A DNA stretch of 64,000 nucleotides from the NCBI RefSeq assembly GCF_001908235.1, contig NZ_LGHK01000024.1, positions 1 to 64,000 on the forward strand. The letters run 5' to 3'. Below are positions 9,292 to 18,199 of this stretch, piece by piece (position 1 is the first letter of the stretch; each line of letters opens with the position of its first letter). Both the position numbers and the translations under genes were made by a program. Source of the stretch: Bradyrhizobium sp. NAS96.2 (lineage in GTDB: Bacteria; Pseudomonadota; Alphaproteobacteria; Rhizobiales; Xanthobacteraceae). The notes beneath the pieces were generated by a model. That model made no database searches. It saw nothing but the letters and a program-made list of their open reading frames with translations, and was not told the DNA's origin.

Positions 9292-9354
9292 ATCAACCAA
9301 ATTCGGCCCATCCCCGGCATGGACAAATCCGCTCCATGATGGTTCATCGCGCCC

Positions 9355-9936
9355 ATGTTGAAACGGATTTATGACTGGTGCGTCGAGGCGGCCGACAAGC
9401 CCTACGCACTCTGGATTCTCGCGGCCGTCGCCTTCGCGGAGAGCTCCTTCTTCCCGATCCCTCCCGACATCATGCTGCTGCCGATGTCGCTGGCGCGGCC
9501 GAAGCGGGCATGGTGGTTCGCGACGGTCTGCACCATCGCGTCGGTTGCCGGCGGCGTGCTCGGCTATGCGATCGGCGCGTTGCTCTACGACTCGCTCGGG
9601 CAGTGGCTGATCCATCTCTACGGCCTCTCCGACAAGGTCGACGTGTTCCGCGCCTCCTATGCCGAGTGGGGCGCCGTGATCATCCTGGTGAAGGGACTGA
9701 CGCCGATCCCCTACAAGCTCGTGACCATCACCTCGGGCTTCGCCGGTTACAACATCTGGCTGTTCATCCTGTGTTCGATCGTCGCACGCGGCGGCCGCTT
9801 CTTCTTCGTTGCGGTGCTGCTCAACCGCTATGGCGATGTCATCCGCGCCGAGCTCGAGAAGCGGCTCGGCCTGTGGGTCGCGATCGGCGCGATCGTGCTG
9901 GTGCTGGGCTTCGTTGTCGCATTCAAGCTGATCTGA
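9355..9936 (+). CDS. DedA/YqaA family membrane protein
   Basis: A 193-residue inner-membrane protein of the DedA (SNARE-associated, VTT) superfamily, YqaA branch. Residues 18-60 hold the family motif FAESSFFPIPPDIMLLPM, and the second half has ILVKGLTPIPYKLVTITSG with the conserved proline-containing re-entrant segment. A membrane segment follows near the end (ALVAIGAIVLVLGFVV region). DedA proteins take part in lipid carrier (undecaprenyl phosphate) translocation and envelope homeostasis. This gene is alone between hisE-like and a hypothetical exported protein. The ATG at 9355 has no clear ribosome-binding site. Confidence 0.85.
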   Translation: MLKRIYDWCVEAADKPYALWILAAVAFAESSFFPIPPDIMLLPMSLARPKRAWWFATVCTIASVAGGVLGYAIGALLYDSLGQWLIHLYGLSDKVDVFRASYAEWGAVIILVKGLTPIPYKLVTITSGFAGYNIWLFILCSIVARGGRFFFVAVLLNRYGDVIRAELEKRLGLWVAIGAIVLVLGFVVAFKLI

Positions 9937-10018
9937 CCAAAGTTCAAGCTGTTCGCGTCTTTGCCTGAGGACGGCTTCGGACTACGCTCGCTGCGATGGC
10001 TGATGGAAAAGACGACCG

Positions 10019-10555
10019 GTGAATCTCGCGCGACTCAATCCCGCCAGGGCGCGCGTTGCAATGGCGGGCCTTGCGCTGTCGATAGCGCTGCCTGCGATCG
10101 AGGGCGGATGGGCGCAGACTGCGTCGCCCTCGCTCGGCGTGCAGTCGCCGGCGCAGCAGCCCGTTGAGTCTCAGCAGCAGATCGAGCTGCCGCCGGCACC
10201 GGTCGAGCGCGAGAATCCCGGGCTGATCAACGAAATCGGAAAACTGTTCGAGAAGTCGAAGTCGGCGCTGCCACAGTTGAAGAGCCCCGGCGAGACCTTC
10301 AATGACCTGTCGAACCTGGCGCGCCCCTCGAGCATGGTGACCGGGCGCGCCGCCTGCGTGGTGGCCGCGAACGGTGCGCCCGACTGCAAGATCGGCGCCG
10401 ACCGGCTGTGCCAGAGCAAGGGGTTCAAGGAAGGCAAGGGCATCGATATCGACACGTCGGAGAAATGCTCGCCGCTGGTCTATTTGCCGGGCCACAAGCG
10501 CGGCCCGAACGATTGCAAGACGGAAAATTTCGTGACACGGGCGGTCTGCCAGTAG
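10019..10555 (+). CDS. conserved exported protein of unknown function
   Basis: A 178-residue predicted secreted protein. A signal sequence (ARVAMAGLALSIALPAIEGGWAQ) is followed by a Pro/Gln-rich linker (residues 35-65) and a C-terminal domain with several cysteines (AACVVAANGAPDCK, RLCQSKGF, SEKCSPL, PNDCKTEN, AVCQ), which suggests a disulfide-bonded periplasmic fold. I do not recognise a named family. It starts at a GTG at 10019 behind GGAAAAGA; an in-frame ATG at 10061 is possible but would trim the signal peptide. Confidence 0.65.
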   Translation: MNLARLNPARARVAMAGLALSIALPAIEGGWAQTASPSLGVQSPAQQPVESQQQIELPPAPVERENPGLINEIGKLFEKSKSALPQLKSPGETFNDLSNLARPSSMVTGRAACVVAANGAPDCKIGADRLCQSKGFKEGKGIDIDTSEKCSPLVYLPGHKRGPNDCKTENFVTRAVCQ

Positions 10556-10617
10556 CGGCGGCGAAGCTTGCGTTTAGAGAGTGATGCGATTGGGTCAAAC
10601 TGGATTAATGGCGGAGG

Positions 10618-10742
10618 TTCACCTCTCCCTTGGGAGAGGTCGGCGCGTAGCGCCGGGTGAGGGGTTTCGGTCTCTCGTTAGCCCTGCGGCCCCTCACCCG
10701 ATTTGCTTCGCAAATCGACCTCTCCCCAAGGGGAGAGGTGAA
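10618..10742. repeat. long palindromic intergenic repeat
   Basis: The arms are TTCACCTCTCCCTTGGGAGAGG at the left and the near complement ending AAGGGGAGAGGTGAA at the right. An inner pair GGGTGAGGGG and CCCCTCACCC is also present, and each half can fold on itself. The element sits in the 390-bp gap 10556-10945, the rest of which shows no gene. It resembles the cctctccc-type dispersed repeats of Bradyrhizobium genomes and could act as a terminator or RNA-stability element for the exported-protein gene upstream. Confidence 0.8.
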
Positions 10743-10945
10743 GACGTGCGTGCCGAACCAATTCCAAACTCATCTTGCTCTGGGATGCCAGATGCGTCCG
10801 GAAAATGCGCCCTTTAGATGAGGTTTTGTCATCCTTTTTGCAGCGCCAAAACGCAATACTTGACACTGGAAAGATTGCCTTGTTGGTATGACGTTCAGCA
10901 TTCGAGCTAAAACCAACCGACCAAACCTTTGAGGATCCGCCGCCA

Positions 10946-11917
10946 ATGTCCATGCCTGCTCTGTTCAAGGGCCGCCTGTCTCTTCCCGTGATCGGGGCAC
11001 CGCTGTTCATCATCTCCGTGCCCGACCTCGTCATCGCCCAGTGCAAGGCCGGCGTGGTCGGCTCGTTTCCGGCGCTGAATGCGCGGCCGCCGGAGCTGCT
11101 CGACGAATGGCTGTACCGGATCAAGGAAGAGCTCGCCGCCTATGACAAGGCGCATCCGGAGCGGCCGTCGGCGCCGTTCGCGGTGAACCAGATCGTGCAC
11201 AAGTCGAACAACCGGCTCGATCACGACATGGCGCTTTGCGAGAAGCACAAGGTGCCGATGATCATTTCCTCGCTCGGCGCGCGCGAGGAGCTCAACCAGG
11301 CCGTCCACGGCTGGGGCGGCATCGTGTTCCACGACGTGATCAATCAGAAGTTCGCGCGCAAGGCGATCGAGAAGGGCGCTGACGGCCTGATCCTGGTTGC
11401 GGCCGGCGCCGGCGGCCATGCCGGCACACTGTCGCCGTTCCCGTTCGTGTCGGAGACGCGGCAGTGGTTCGACGGGCCGATCGCGCTGTCGGGCACCATC
11501 GCCAACGGCCGCGCCATTCGCGCCGCGCGCATCATCGGCGCCGACTTCGCCTATATCGGCTCCGCCTTCATCGCGACCAAGGAGGCGAATGCGGTCGAGG
11601 GCTACAAGAGCATGATCACCAATTCGTCCGCCGAGGACATCGTCTACTCCAATTTGTTCACCGGCGTGCACGGCAATTACCTGAAGCCCTCGATCGTCGC
11701 GGCCGGCATGGATCCGGAAAACCTGCCGACATCAGATCCCTCGAAGATGAGCTTCGGCACCGATTCATCCGGCGAGCGCGCCAAGCCGAAGGCCTGGAAG
11801 GAGATCTGGGGCTCCGGCCAGGGCGTCGGCAGCATCTCCAAGGTTGTTCCTGCGGCCGAGCTGATTGGCCGATTCAAGAAGGAATACGACGAAGCGGTCG
11901 ATCCGGCGCTTGCTTGA
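10946..11917 (+). CDS. NAD(P)H-dependent flavin oxidoreductase, nitronate monooxygenase family
   Basis: A 323-residue FMN-binding TIM-barrel enzyme of the 2-nitropropane dioxygenase/nitronate monooxygenase family. Visible signatures are LPVIGAPLFIISVPDL at the N-terminus, GVVGSFPALNAR, the conserved LILVAAGAGGHAG with the family histidine, and IALSGTIANGRAIRAARIIGADFAYIGS-type phosphate-binding residues split over two segments. It may detoxify nitronates or reduce quinones; the substrate is not readable. Its stop overlaps the start of a thioesterase gene in TGATG, so the two are translationally coupled. A paralogue lies at 18200. Confidence 0.87.
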   Translation: MSMPALFKGRLSLPVIGAPLFIISVPDLVIAQCKAGVVGSFPALNARPPELLDEWLYRIKEELAAYDKAHPERPSAPFAVNQIVHKSNNRLDHDMALCEKHKVPMIISSLGAREELNQAVHGWGGIVFHDVINQKFARKAIEKGADGLILVAAGAGGHAGTLSPFPFVSETRQWFDGPIALSGTIANGRAIRAARIIGADFAYIGSAFIATKEANAVEGYKSMITNSSAEDIVYSNLFTGVHGNYLKPSIVAAGMDPENLPTSDPSKMSFGTDSSGERAKPKAWKEIWGSGQGVGSISKVVPAAELIGRFKKEYDEAVDPALA

Positions 11918-12690
11918 TGGAGCCGATCTTTCGCGTTGACGGCGACCGCGTCGTCACCAGTCCTGATGCCGCGGGTCCCTGGGATCCGCGGATGCAGCAC
12001 GGCTCCGCGCCGGCGGCGTTGGTGGTGTGGGCTGCCGAAGCGCTCCCGACGCCGGTGCCGATGCGGATCGCGCGCGTCACCATCGACCTGATGCGTCCGG
12101 TGCCGGTGGCGCCGTTGACGGTGCAAAGCGAGATCCTGCGCGATGGCCGCAAGATCCAGCTCTGCGGCGTCAGGCTGCTCGCCGACGGCGTCCTCGTCGT
12201 CTCGGCCACCGTGCTCAAGATCAAGCATCAGGTGGCCGAACTGCCGCCCGACATCGCAGCGCTTCCGGTCGAGCTGCCGGGTCCCGACGAAAGTATGGTC
12301 GAGCCGGGTAATCTTGCGAACAGCCCGTTCGTCAAATGCATCTCGATGCGCGCCGCGCGTGGCCGCTTCGGTGTGATGGGACCCGGCGCGATCTGGTTTC
12401 GCGTCGACCAGCCGCTGATCGCGGGCGCCGCCGTCTCGCAGGCGATGCGCGCCGTGGTCGCCTCCGACTTCTCCAACGGCACCTCGCCGGCGCTCGATTT
12501 CAACCAGTGGACCTTCATCAACGCCGATCTCACCGTGAGCCTGGCGCGCGAGCCGGTTGGCGACTGGGTCCTGCTCGACGGCGAATCCTGGATCGGGCCT
12601 GACGGTGCCGGCCTTGCGATGTCGCGGCTCGCCGACGTGCAAGGCTATTTCGGCCGGACCGTGCAGAGCCTCGTCATCGAGCGGCGCTGA
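11917..12690 (+). CDS. acyl-CoA thioesterase-like (TesB/4HBT_3) protein
   Basis: A 257-residue double-hotdog protein: the N-terminal half has GSAPAALVVWAAE and IARVTIDLMRPVPVAPL, and the C-terminal half has ALDFNQWTFINADLTVSLAREP and GDWVLLDGESW, both typical of the TesB-like thioesterase superfamily that hydrolyses acyl-CoA. Its ATG overlaps the stop of the flavin oxidoreductase gene (TGATG), which implies a functional link such as release of a product acyl group. It is followed by a small hairpin repeat. The acyl substrate is unknown. Confidence 0.82.
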   Translation: MEPIFRVDGDRVVTSPDAAGPWDPRMQHGSAPAALVVWAAEALPTPVPMRIARVTIDLMRPVPVAPLTVQSEILRDGRKIQLCGVRLLADGVLVVSATVLKIKHQVAELPPDIAALPVELPGPDESMVEPGNLANSPFVKCISMRAARGRFGVMGPGAIWFRVDQPLIAGAAVSQAMRAVVASDFSNGTSPALDFNQWTFINADLTVSLAREPVGDWVLLDGESWIGPDGAGLAMSRLADVQGYFGRTVQSLVIERR

Positions 12691-12709
12691 CCAGGGCTAT
12701 CCCTCTCCA

Positions 12710-12732
12710 ACCTCCCCTTAAAAAGGGGAGGT
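12710..12732. repeat. short perfect hairpin (repeat remnant or terminator)
   Basis: ACCTCCCC (12710-12717), a TTAAAAA loop and GGGGAGGT (12725-12732) form a perfect 8-bp stem 20 bp after the thioesterase stop. It looks like the half-element of a CCTCCCCTT-type dispersed repeat and may also terminate transcription. Confidence 0.7.
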
Positions 12733-13225
12733 CGCCTCGCTCGCCAGAGCAAAGCGGGTGGGGATCTGCTCCCTCCGCATACGGCATCGCACGCGGCTGA
12801 CCCCATCCCGGGCTTCCCCTTTCGGGTCGGGCGAGGCGGCATTTACACGATTTCGGAATATTAGAAATATATCCCTGATTTGCCTGACGTGTCAAGTTGC
12901 CGTGTCGAAGGCCGGCAGCCTTTGCATGGGGTTGTTTTCGCCATTTTTGTCGCGCGGTCGCGGCGAGCCATGCCGGCAAGGCACGATGCGATATCTGGCG
13001 GCCGCGGGTCCCGCACGCGGCATGGCAATCGCCTAGGCGGCTGCCTTTGCGGTAAAAATAACTTCGCGGCCGTGGGAACGGTTGGCGGCACGAACGAGTT
13101 TCGCTCCGGTTAGGGGGCCCCATGACGCGTATCGATCCCGCCGCCGGCAGTGTGGCCATGGCAACCCGGCGGCCTTGTGCTGTGCCGGCCGCTGCCGATG
13201 CCCGGCCGTCGCAGGGACAGACGAG
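12733..13225. other. intergenic region upstream of the histidine kinase
   Basis: About 490 bp without a gene I can support. Short open frames here lack ribosome-binding sites and protein-like composition. An AT-rich patch near 12845-12880 stands out from the GC-rich surroundings and is the best place for a promoter. A plus-strand frame extends upstream of 13226 to 13082 but its residues look non-coding. Confidence 0.5.
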
Positions 13226-15382
13226 ATGAAGCCCGGCCCGTCCTCGGAACGCGCGGTCATCCTTGCCGCGAGCGAACGGGATGCCGTCTGGACTGCCCAC
13301 CTCATCAAGGAAGCCGGCTACTACGCCAATATCTGCGGCGACCTCGCCGAGCTGGAGCGCCAGGTCGCAAGCGGGGCGGGCCTTGCCATCATTGCCGACG
13401 AGGCGATCAGGACCGCCGACCTTGCCGGCCTGACGCACTGGCTGAACGAGCAGCCGTCATGGTCGGATTTCCCCATCGTGCTGATGAGCGAGGGCGGTGG
13501 GCCCGAACGCAGTCCCGAAGCAGCGCGGCTCGGCCGCGCGCTCGGCAATGTCACCTTCATCGAGCGCCCGTTCCATCCGACCACGCTGGTGAGCCTGGTC
13601 GCGGCCGCCGTGCGCGGCCGCCGCCGCCAATACCAGACCCGCGCGATTCTCGAGGACCTTACCGAAAGCGAAAGCCTGCTGCAGACGGCGCTCAATGCCG
13701 GCCATCTCGGCGCGCTCGAACTGCACGTTCCGGGTTTCGAGCTGGAGGCCTCCGCGACCTGCAAGCGCTTCTTCGGGCGCGCCGCGAACCTGCCGTTCAC
13801 CTATCAGGAGCTGCTCGAGGCGGTTCATCCCGACGATCGCGCCCGGCGGCAGGAGGTCGTCGAGCACACGCTCAAGACCGGCGCCGACTACAAGATCGAG
13901 TATCGCAACATCTGGCCCGACGGCAGCCAGCACTGGGTCGACGTGCGCGCCCGCGCGGTGCGCGGGCCGGACGGCGGCATCCGGTCGCTGGTCGGGGTCT
14001 GCTCCGACATCACCGCGCGCAAGACCGCGGAGATCGAGCGCGAGGCGCTGCTGGCGCAGCTCGCCGCCGAGCGCTCCGCGCTTGCCGAACTCACCGCGAC
14101 GCTGGAGCAGCGGGTCGAGCAGCGCACCGTCGATTTGATGAAGGAGGTCGCGGCGCGCGAGCGGGCGCAGGAGCAGCTCCGCCATGCGCAGAAGATGGAG
14201 GCGATCGGCCAGCTCACCGGCGGCGTGGCGCACGACTTCAACAATCTGCTGATGGCCGTGATGGGCAATCTCGATCTGCTGCGCAAGCGGATGCCGGAGG
14301 ACCCGCGACTGCAACGGCTGGTCGACGGCGCGTTGCAGGGCGCCGAGCGCGGCGCTTCGCTGACGCAGCGGCTGTTGGCATTCGCGCGGCAGCAGGATCT
14401 GCGCGCGGTGCCGGTCGATCTCGGCGCACTGGTGCGTGACATGAGTGAATTGCTCGAGCGATCGCTCGGACCGCGCATCGTGCTGCGGCTCGACATTCCC
14501 GACGGATTGCCGCCGGCCTGCGTCGATGCCAACCAGCTCGAGCTCGCGGTTCTCAATCTTGCGATCAATGCGCGCGATGCGATGCCGGATGGCGGCGTGA
14601 TCGAGATCCGCCTCGCGGCCTGGCAGGCCAAGAACGAGCAGACCAGGAACGAGCAGACGAAGAGCGATCCGGCGCTGCATCCGGGCAACTACCTGAAACT
14701 GTCGGTGGTCGACAGCGGCACCGGCATGTCGCCGGACGTGCTGAAGCGCGCGATCGAGCCGTTCTTCTCGTCGAAGCCGGTCGGCAAGGGCACCGGGCTC
14801 GGCCTGTCGATGGTGCACGGGCTCGCGGTGCAGCTCGGCGGCGCTTTGCAGCTGTCGAGCGCGGTCGGCAAGGGCACCACGGCGGAGCTGGTGCTGCCGG
14901 TTGCAACCGCCGCGCCGGAAGCCGCAAGTCCCGTGCCCGTGGCGCAGCCGGTCAAGCGCTCGGCGGTGATCCTGCTGGTCGACGACGATCCGCTGATCGC
15001 GATGTCGACCATGGAAATGCTCGAAGACCTCGGTCATCGCGTGATCGGCGCCAATTCCGGACCGCACGCGCTCGATATCCTCAGGAGCGATCAGGAGATC
15101 GACCTGATGATGACCGATCACGTGATGCCCGGCATGACTGGCATCGAGCTCGCCGCGGCCTCCCGCGAGGTGCGGCCGCAGCTCGTCGTTCTGCTCGCCA
15201 CCGGCTATGCCGAACTGCCTGACGGCACTCACGTCGATCTGCCGCGGCTGGCCAAGCCCTATCACCAGGATCAGCTCCGCGAGCGGCTCGATCAGTTGCT
15301 GGGGCAGCGTGACGGACGGCATACGGCCGCCGCTAGCGCCGATAGTCTCGCCACGCCTTCCACTCTGTCGCCGTCACCCTGA
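13226..15382 (+). CDS. hybrid sensor histidine kinase/response regulator
   Basis: A 718-residue cytoplasmic hybrid kinase without membrane segments. Domains in order: an N-terminal receiver-like fold (residues 8-130) in which the usual phospho-aspartate region reads IIADEA, a PAS/PAC sensor (about 150-270, ending [15 protein letters not shown]), a coiled coil (270-325), HisKA with phospho-acceptor His336 in GGVAHDFNN, an HATPase domain ([20 protein letters not shown] and [11 protein letters not shown]), and a C-terminal receiver (about 580-700) with VDDDP and Asp631 in MMTDHVMPG. No separate response regulator lies beside it, so it is an orphan. It starts at the ATG at 13226. Confidence 0.88.
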   Translation: MKPGPSSERAVILAASERDAVWTAHLIKEAGYYANICGDLAELERQVASGAGLAIIADEAIRTADLAGLTHWLNEQPSWSDFPIVLMSEGGGPERSPEAARLGRALGNVTFIERPFHPTTLVSLVAAAVRGRRRQYQTRAILEDLTESESLLQTALNAGHLGALELHVPGFELEASATCKRFFGRAANLPFTYQELLEAVHPDDRARRQEVVEHTLKTGADYKIEYRNIWPDGSQHWVDVRARAVRGPDGGIRSLVGVCSDITARKTAEIEREALLAQLAAERSALAELTATLEQRVEQRTVDLMKEVAARERAQEQLRHAQKMEAIGQLTGGVAHDFNNLLMAVMGNLDLLRKRMPEDPRLQRLVDGALQGAERGASLTQRLLAFARQQDLRAVPVDLGALVRDMSELLERSLGPRIVLRLDIPDGLPPACVDANQLELAVLNLAINARDAMPDGGVIEIRLAAWQAKNEQTRNEQTKSDPALHPGNYLKLSVVDSGTGMSPDVLKRAIEPFFSSKPVGKGTGLGLSMVHGLAVQLGGALQLSSAVGKGTTAELVLPVATAAPEAASPVPVAQPVKRSAVILLVDDDPLIAMSTMEMLEDLGHRVIGANSGPHALDILRSDQEIDLMMTDHVMPGMTGIELAAASREVRPQLVVLLATGYAELPDGTHVDLPRLAKPYHQDQLRERLDQLLGQRDGRHTAAASADSLATPSTLSPSP

Positions 15383-15534
15383 GGAGCCGCACACGAAGGG
15401 TGGCTGCCCGGCTGTGGTCGCTTGGCTGCAATGTCGGAAATGTGATCTGCGCGCGACGGCCGGACGGGAAGAACGCGCTGCCGCTGATGCTCCCTTCCGG
15501 TCGAAGACCGACAGTCACCCCACGGAGTTGCCTG

Positions 15535-16491
15535 ATGAAGATGTCCACCCGACTCGCGATGTCTGCTGTTCTCGCAGGAATGGCAATGCAGGCCTCGGCA
15601 AACAGCCTGCAATCGAGCCGGCACTCCATCTCGTATCACACCGTGGATGTCCTCGGCGTCAACATCTTCTACCGCGAAGCGGGGCCCTCCGATGCACCGG
15701 TCGTGCTGCTGCTCCACGGCTTTCCATCCTCATCGCGGATGTGGGAGCCGTTACTGCCGCTTCTCGCCGACAAATATCATCTGATCGCCCCCGATTATCC
15801 GGGATTCGGCAACAGCAGCGCGCCGGCTCCGTCCGATTTCGAATACAGCTTCGACAATCTCGCGCGCGTGACGAACGAGTTCACGACGAAGCTCGGCCTC
15901 ACTAACTATGTGCTGTTCATGCAGGACTATGGCGGGCCCGTCGGCTTCCGCCTGGCGCTCGCGCATCCTGAACGGGTCCGCGCCATCATTGTCCAGAACG
16001 CGGTAGCCCACGAACAGGGTCTTGGCCCGGTTTGGGAGGCTCGCAGGAAGTTTTGGGCAGATCCGGTGCACGAGATCGACAAGCTCAAGGCCAATTTCAC
16101 GTCGTTCGAGGCAACGCGCCAGCGCCATGTCGGGACGAGCCCGCATCCCGACCGTTACGACCCGGATCTGTGGGGCGACGAATCCGCGTTTCTGTCCCGC
16201 CCGGGCCAGGCCGACATCCAGACCACGCTGTTCCTGGAATACCGCACCAACGTTGCCTCCTACCCGCAATGGCAGAAGTGGCTTCGCGAGACGCAGCCGC
16301 GAACCCTCGTGGTCTGGGGCAGATACGATCCGTCGTTTACCGTCGCCGGTGCCACCGCCTATGCCGCCGACGTTCCGGCAGCCGAGGTCCACATCCTGGA
16401 CGCGGGACATTTCGCGCTCGACGAAGCGACCGATGAGATCGCGACACTGGTGCGCGACTTCCTTGCCCGTCTCGACCAGCGCAGGGAATGA
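15535..16491 (+). CDS. secreted alpha/beta hydrolase, haloalkane dehalogenase/epoxide hydrolase type
   Basis: A 318-residue alpha/beta-hydrolase with an N-terminal signal peptide (ends about residue 22, MQASAN). The oxyanion motif is HGFPSSSRMW (61-70). The nucleophile position is Asp131 in MQDYGGPVG, the acid is probably Asp265 in WGRYDPSF, and the base is His292 in DAGHFALDE. An aspartate nucleophile places it with haloalkane dehalogenases, epoxide hydrolases and fluoroacetate dehalogenases rather than serine esterases. The signal peptide suggests a periplasmic enzyme, which is uncommon for this group. GGAG precedes the ATG at 15535. Substrate unknown. Confidence 0.83.
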   Translation: MKMSTRLAMSAVLAGMAMQASANSLQSSRHSISYHTVDVLGVNIFYREAGPSDAPVVLLLHGFPSSSRMWEPLLPLLADKYHLIAPDYPGFGNSSAPAPSDFEYSFDNLARVTNEFTTKLGLTNYVLFMQDYGGPVGFRLALAHPERVRAIIVQNAVAHEQGLGPVWEARRKFWADPVHEIDKLKANFTSFEATRQRHVGTSPHPDRYDPDLWGDESAFLSRPGQADIQTTLFLEYRTNVASYPQWQKWLRETQPRTLVVWGRYDPSFTVAGATAYAADVPAAEVHILDAGHFALDEATDEIATLVRDFLARLDQRRE

Positions 16492-16570
16492 CGCCGAATA
16501 TGGCGCGGCCCACATTGGGCGGGGCCAAGGACGAATGTGGCAATAGCGCCAAGCCTTTCGCTACGATACC

Positions 16571-18133
16571 TCACCCCACCATGCGGTCGCGGCCGGACCA
16601 GAAGCCTGCCTTCAGCACCTTCTTGTCGACCTTGCCGACGCCGGTCATCGGCAGCTCCTTGACGAACTGGATCTGCTTCGGCGCGTGCGCCGAGCCCTTC
16701 TTGGCCTTCACCAGGCCGATCAGCTCGTCGGCGTCGGGTGTGGCGCCCTCGCGCGCCACCACGACGGCGGTGACGGCCTCGCCCCATTTGTCGTCGGGCA
16801 CGCCGACCACCGCGACCATTGCGACGTCGGCGTGCTGCGACAGCACGTCCTCGACTTCGCGCGGAAAGATGTTGAAGCCGCCGGAGACGATCATGTCCTT
16901 CTTGCGGTCGAGGATGAACATGTAGCCGCGCTCGTCCATGCGGGCGATGTCGCCGGTGTGCAGCCAGCCGCTCTTCAGCGTCTCCGCGGTGATGTCGGGC
17001 CGCTTCCAGTATTCGGCCATCACATGCGTGGCGCGCACGCAGATCTCGCCGGCCTCGCCGGTTGCTACCTCCTGGTCGTCCTGATCGAGGATCTTCACCT
17101 GGCAGGCGGCGATCGGGAAGCCGCAGGACAGGAACAGCTCGGGCGTCTTCTGGTCATGGTCCGCCTTGCGCAGCACCGAGACCGGATAGCATTCGGTCTG
17201 GCCGTAGAGCTGCGAGAACACCGGGCCGATCCGCTCGATGCCTTCGACCAGCCGGCTCGGCGACATCGCGGATGCGCCGTACAGCAGCAGCTCGAGCGAG
17301 GAGAGGTCGGTCTTGGGCAGCGCGGGATGATCCAGCATGACGTAGATCATGGTCGGCACGAACAGCGTGAAGTTGATCTTCTCGCGCTCGATGGTCTTGA
17401 ACACCGCCTCCGGATCGAACCCTTTAAGCATGTGCACGGTGCCGCCGCGCATCAGCGTCGGCAGCACTTTTGTACCCGCGACATGGCTGATCGGGGCCAC
17501 GGTGAGGTAGCGCGGCGTCTTCGGAATCTCGAAATCGGCGAGGATCGCGGTGGCGAAGCCGCCATATTCGCGGTGGTAGCGCAGCGCGCCCTTGGATTTG
17601 CCGGTGGTGCCGCCGGTGTAGTTCAGGGTCGAGATGTCGTCCTCACGCGCGAAGTTTTTCGCGCTCGCGCTGCCGGCGTCCTCGACCACCTGCAGCAGGT
17701 CGGCGCCGTAGCCCGCCGGGTCGAGCGTGAAGATGGTCTTCAGGCCCGCCGCCTTCGCCGCGAGCTCGCCGCCGCGGTCGCGAAACGTGATGCCGTCGAC
17801 GATCAGCATCTGCGCTTCGGAGTCCTCGATCTGGAACAGCTGATCGTCGAGCGAGCCGAGCGGATGCAGCCAGGTGATGGCGAGCCGCGACAATTGCGCG
17901 GCGACGCCGGCGCACCAGCTGTCGGCGCGATTGGCGGTGAGGAACGCGACGCGGGTGCCCGGCGCAAAGCCGAGCCGCATGAACACGCTCTGCATCCGCC
18001 CGATCAAATCGGTTGCGCCCTGATAGCTGAGCGAGCCGCCCGGCCATGCGAAGGCGGTGCGCGACGGATAACGCGCCAGCGCCCGCAAGGTCTGCTCGCA
18101 CGTTGCCGGAAATGCATAGAGCGGATTGCTCAT
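16571..18133 (-). CDS. acyl-CoA synthetase (AMP-forming)
   Basis: A 520-residue acyl-CoA ligase. The P-loop is LNYTGGTTGKSKGAL, the adenylation motif is FSQLYGQTECYPVS, and the C-terminal domain shows GWLHTGDIARMDERGYMFILD split over the hinge, then DMIVSGGFNIFPREVE and the catalytic lysine in MTGVGKVDKKVLK. It activates a fatty or aryl acid whose identity cannot be read. The start at 18133 is well supported by GGGAGGAGACCACC directly upstream. It diverges from a nitronate-monooxygenase-like gene across a 66-bp gap, so the two may share regulation. Confidence 0.9.
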   Translation of the reverse strand: MSNPLYAFPATCEQTLRALARYPSRTAFAWPGGSLSYQGATDLIGRMQSVFMRLGFAPGTRVAFLTANRADSWCAGVAAQLSRLAITWLHPLGSLDDQLFQIEDSEAQMLIVDGITFRDRGGELAAKAAGLKTIFTLDPAGYGADLLQVVEDAGSASAKNFAREDDISTLNYTGGTTGKSKGALRYHREYGGFATAILADFEIPKTPRYLTVAPISHVAGTKVLPTLMRGGTVHMLKGFDPEAVFKTIEREKINFTLFVPTMIYVMLDHPALPKTDLSSLELLLYGASAMSPSRLVEGIERIGPVFSQLYGQTECYPVSVLRKADHDQKTPELFLSCGFPIAACQVKILDQDDQEVATGEAGEICVRATHVMAEYWKRPDITAETLKSGWLHTGDIARMDERGYMFILDRKKDMIVSGGFNIFPREVEDVLSQHADVAMVAVVGVPDDKWGEAVTAVVVAREGATPDADELIGLVKAKKGSAHAPKQIQFVKELPMTGVGKVDKKVLKAGFWSGRDRMVG

Positions 18134-18199
18134 GTGGTGGTCTCCTCCCGCTTTGTGTTTGGCCTCTTGCGTGCCAATGTTGGCCGCAACGCTAACACA

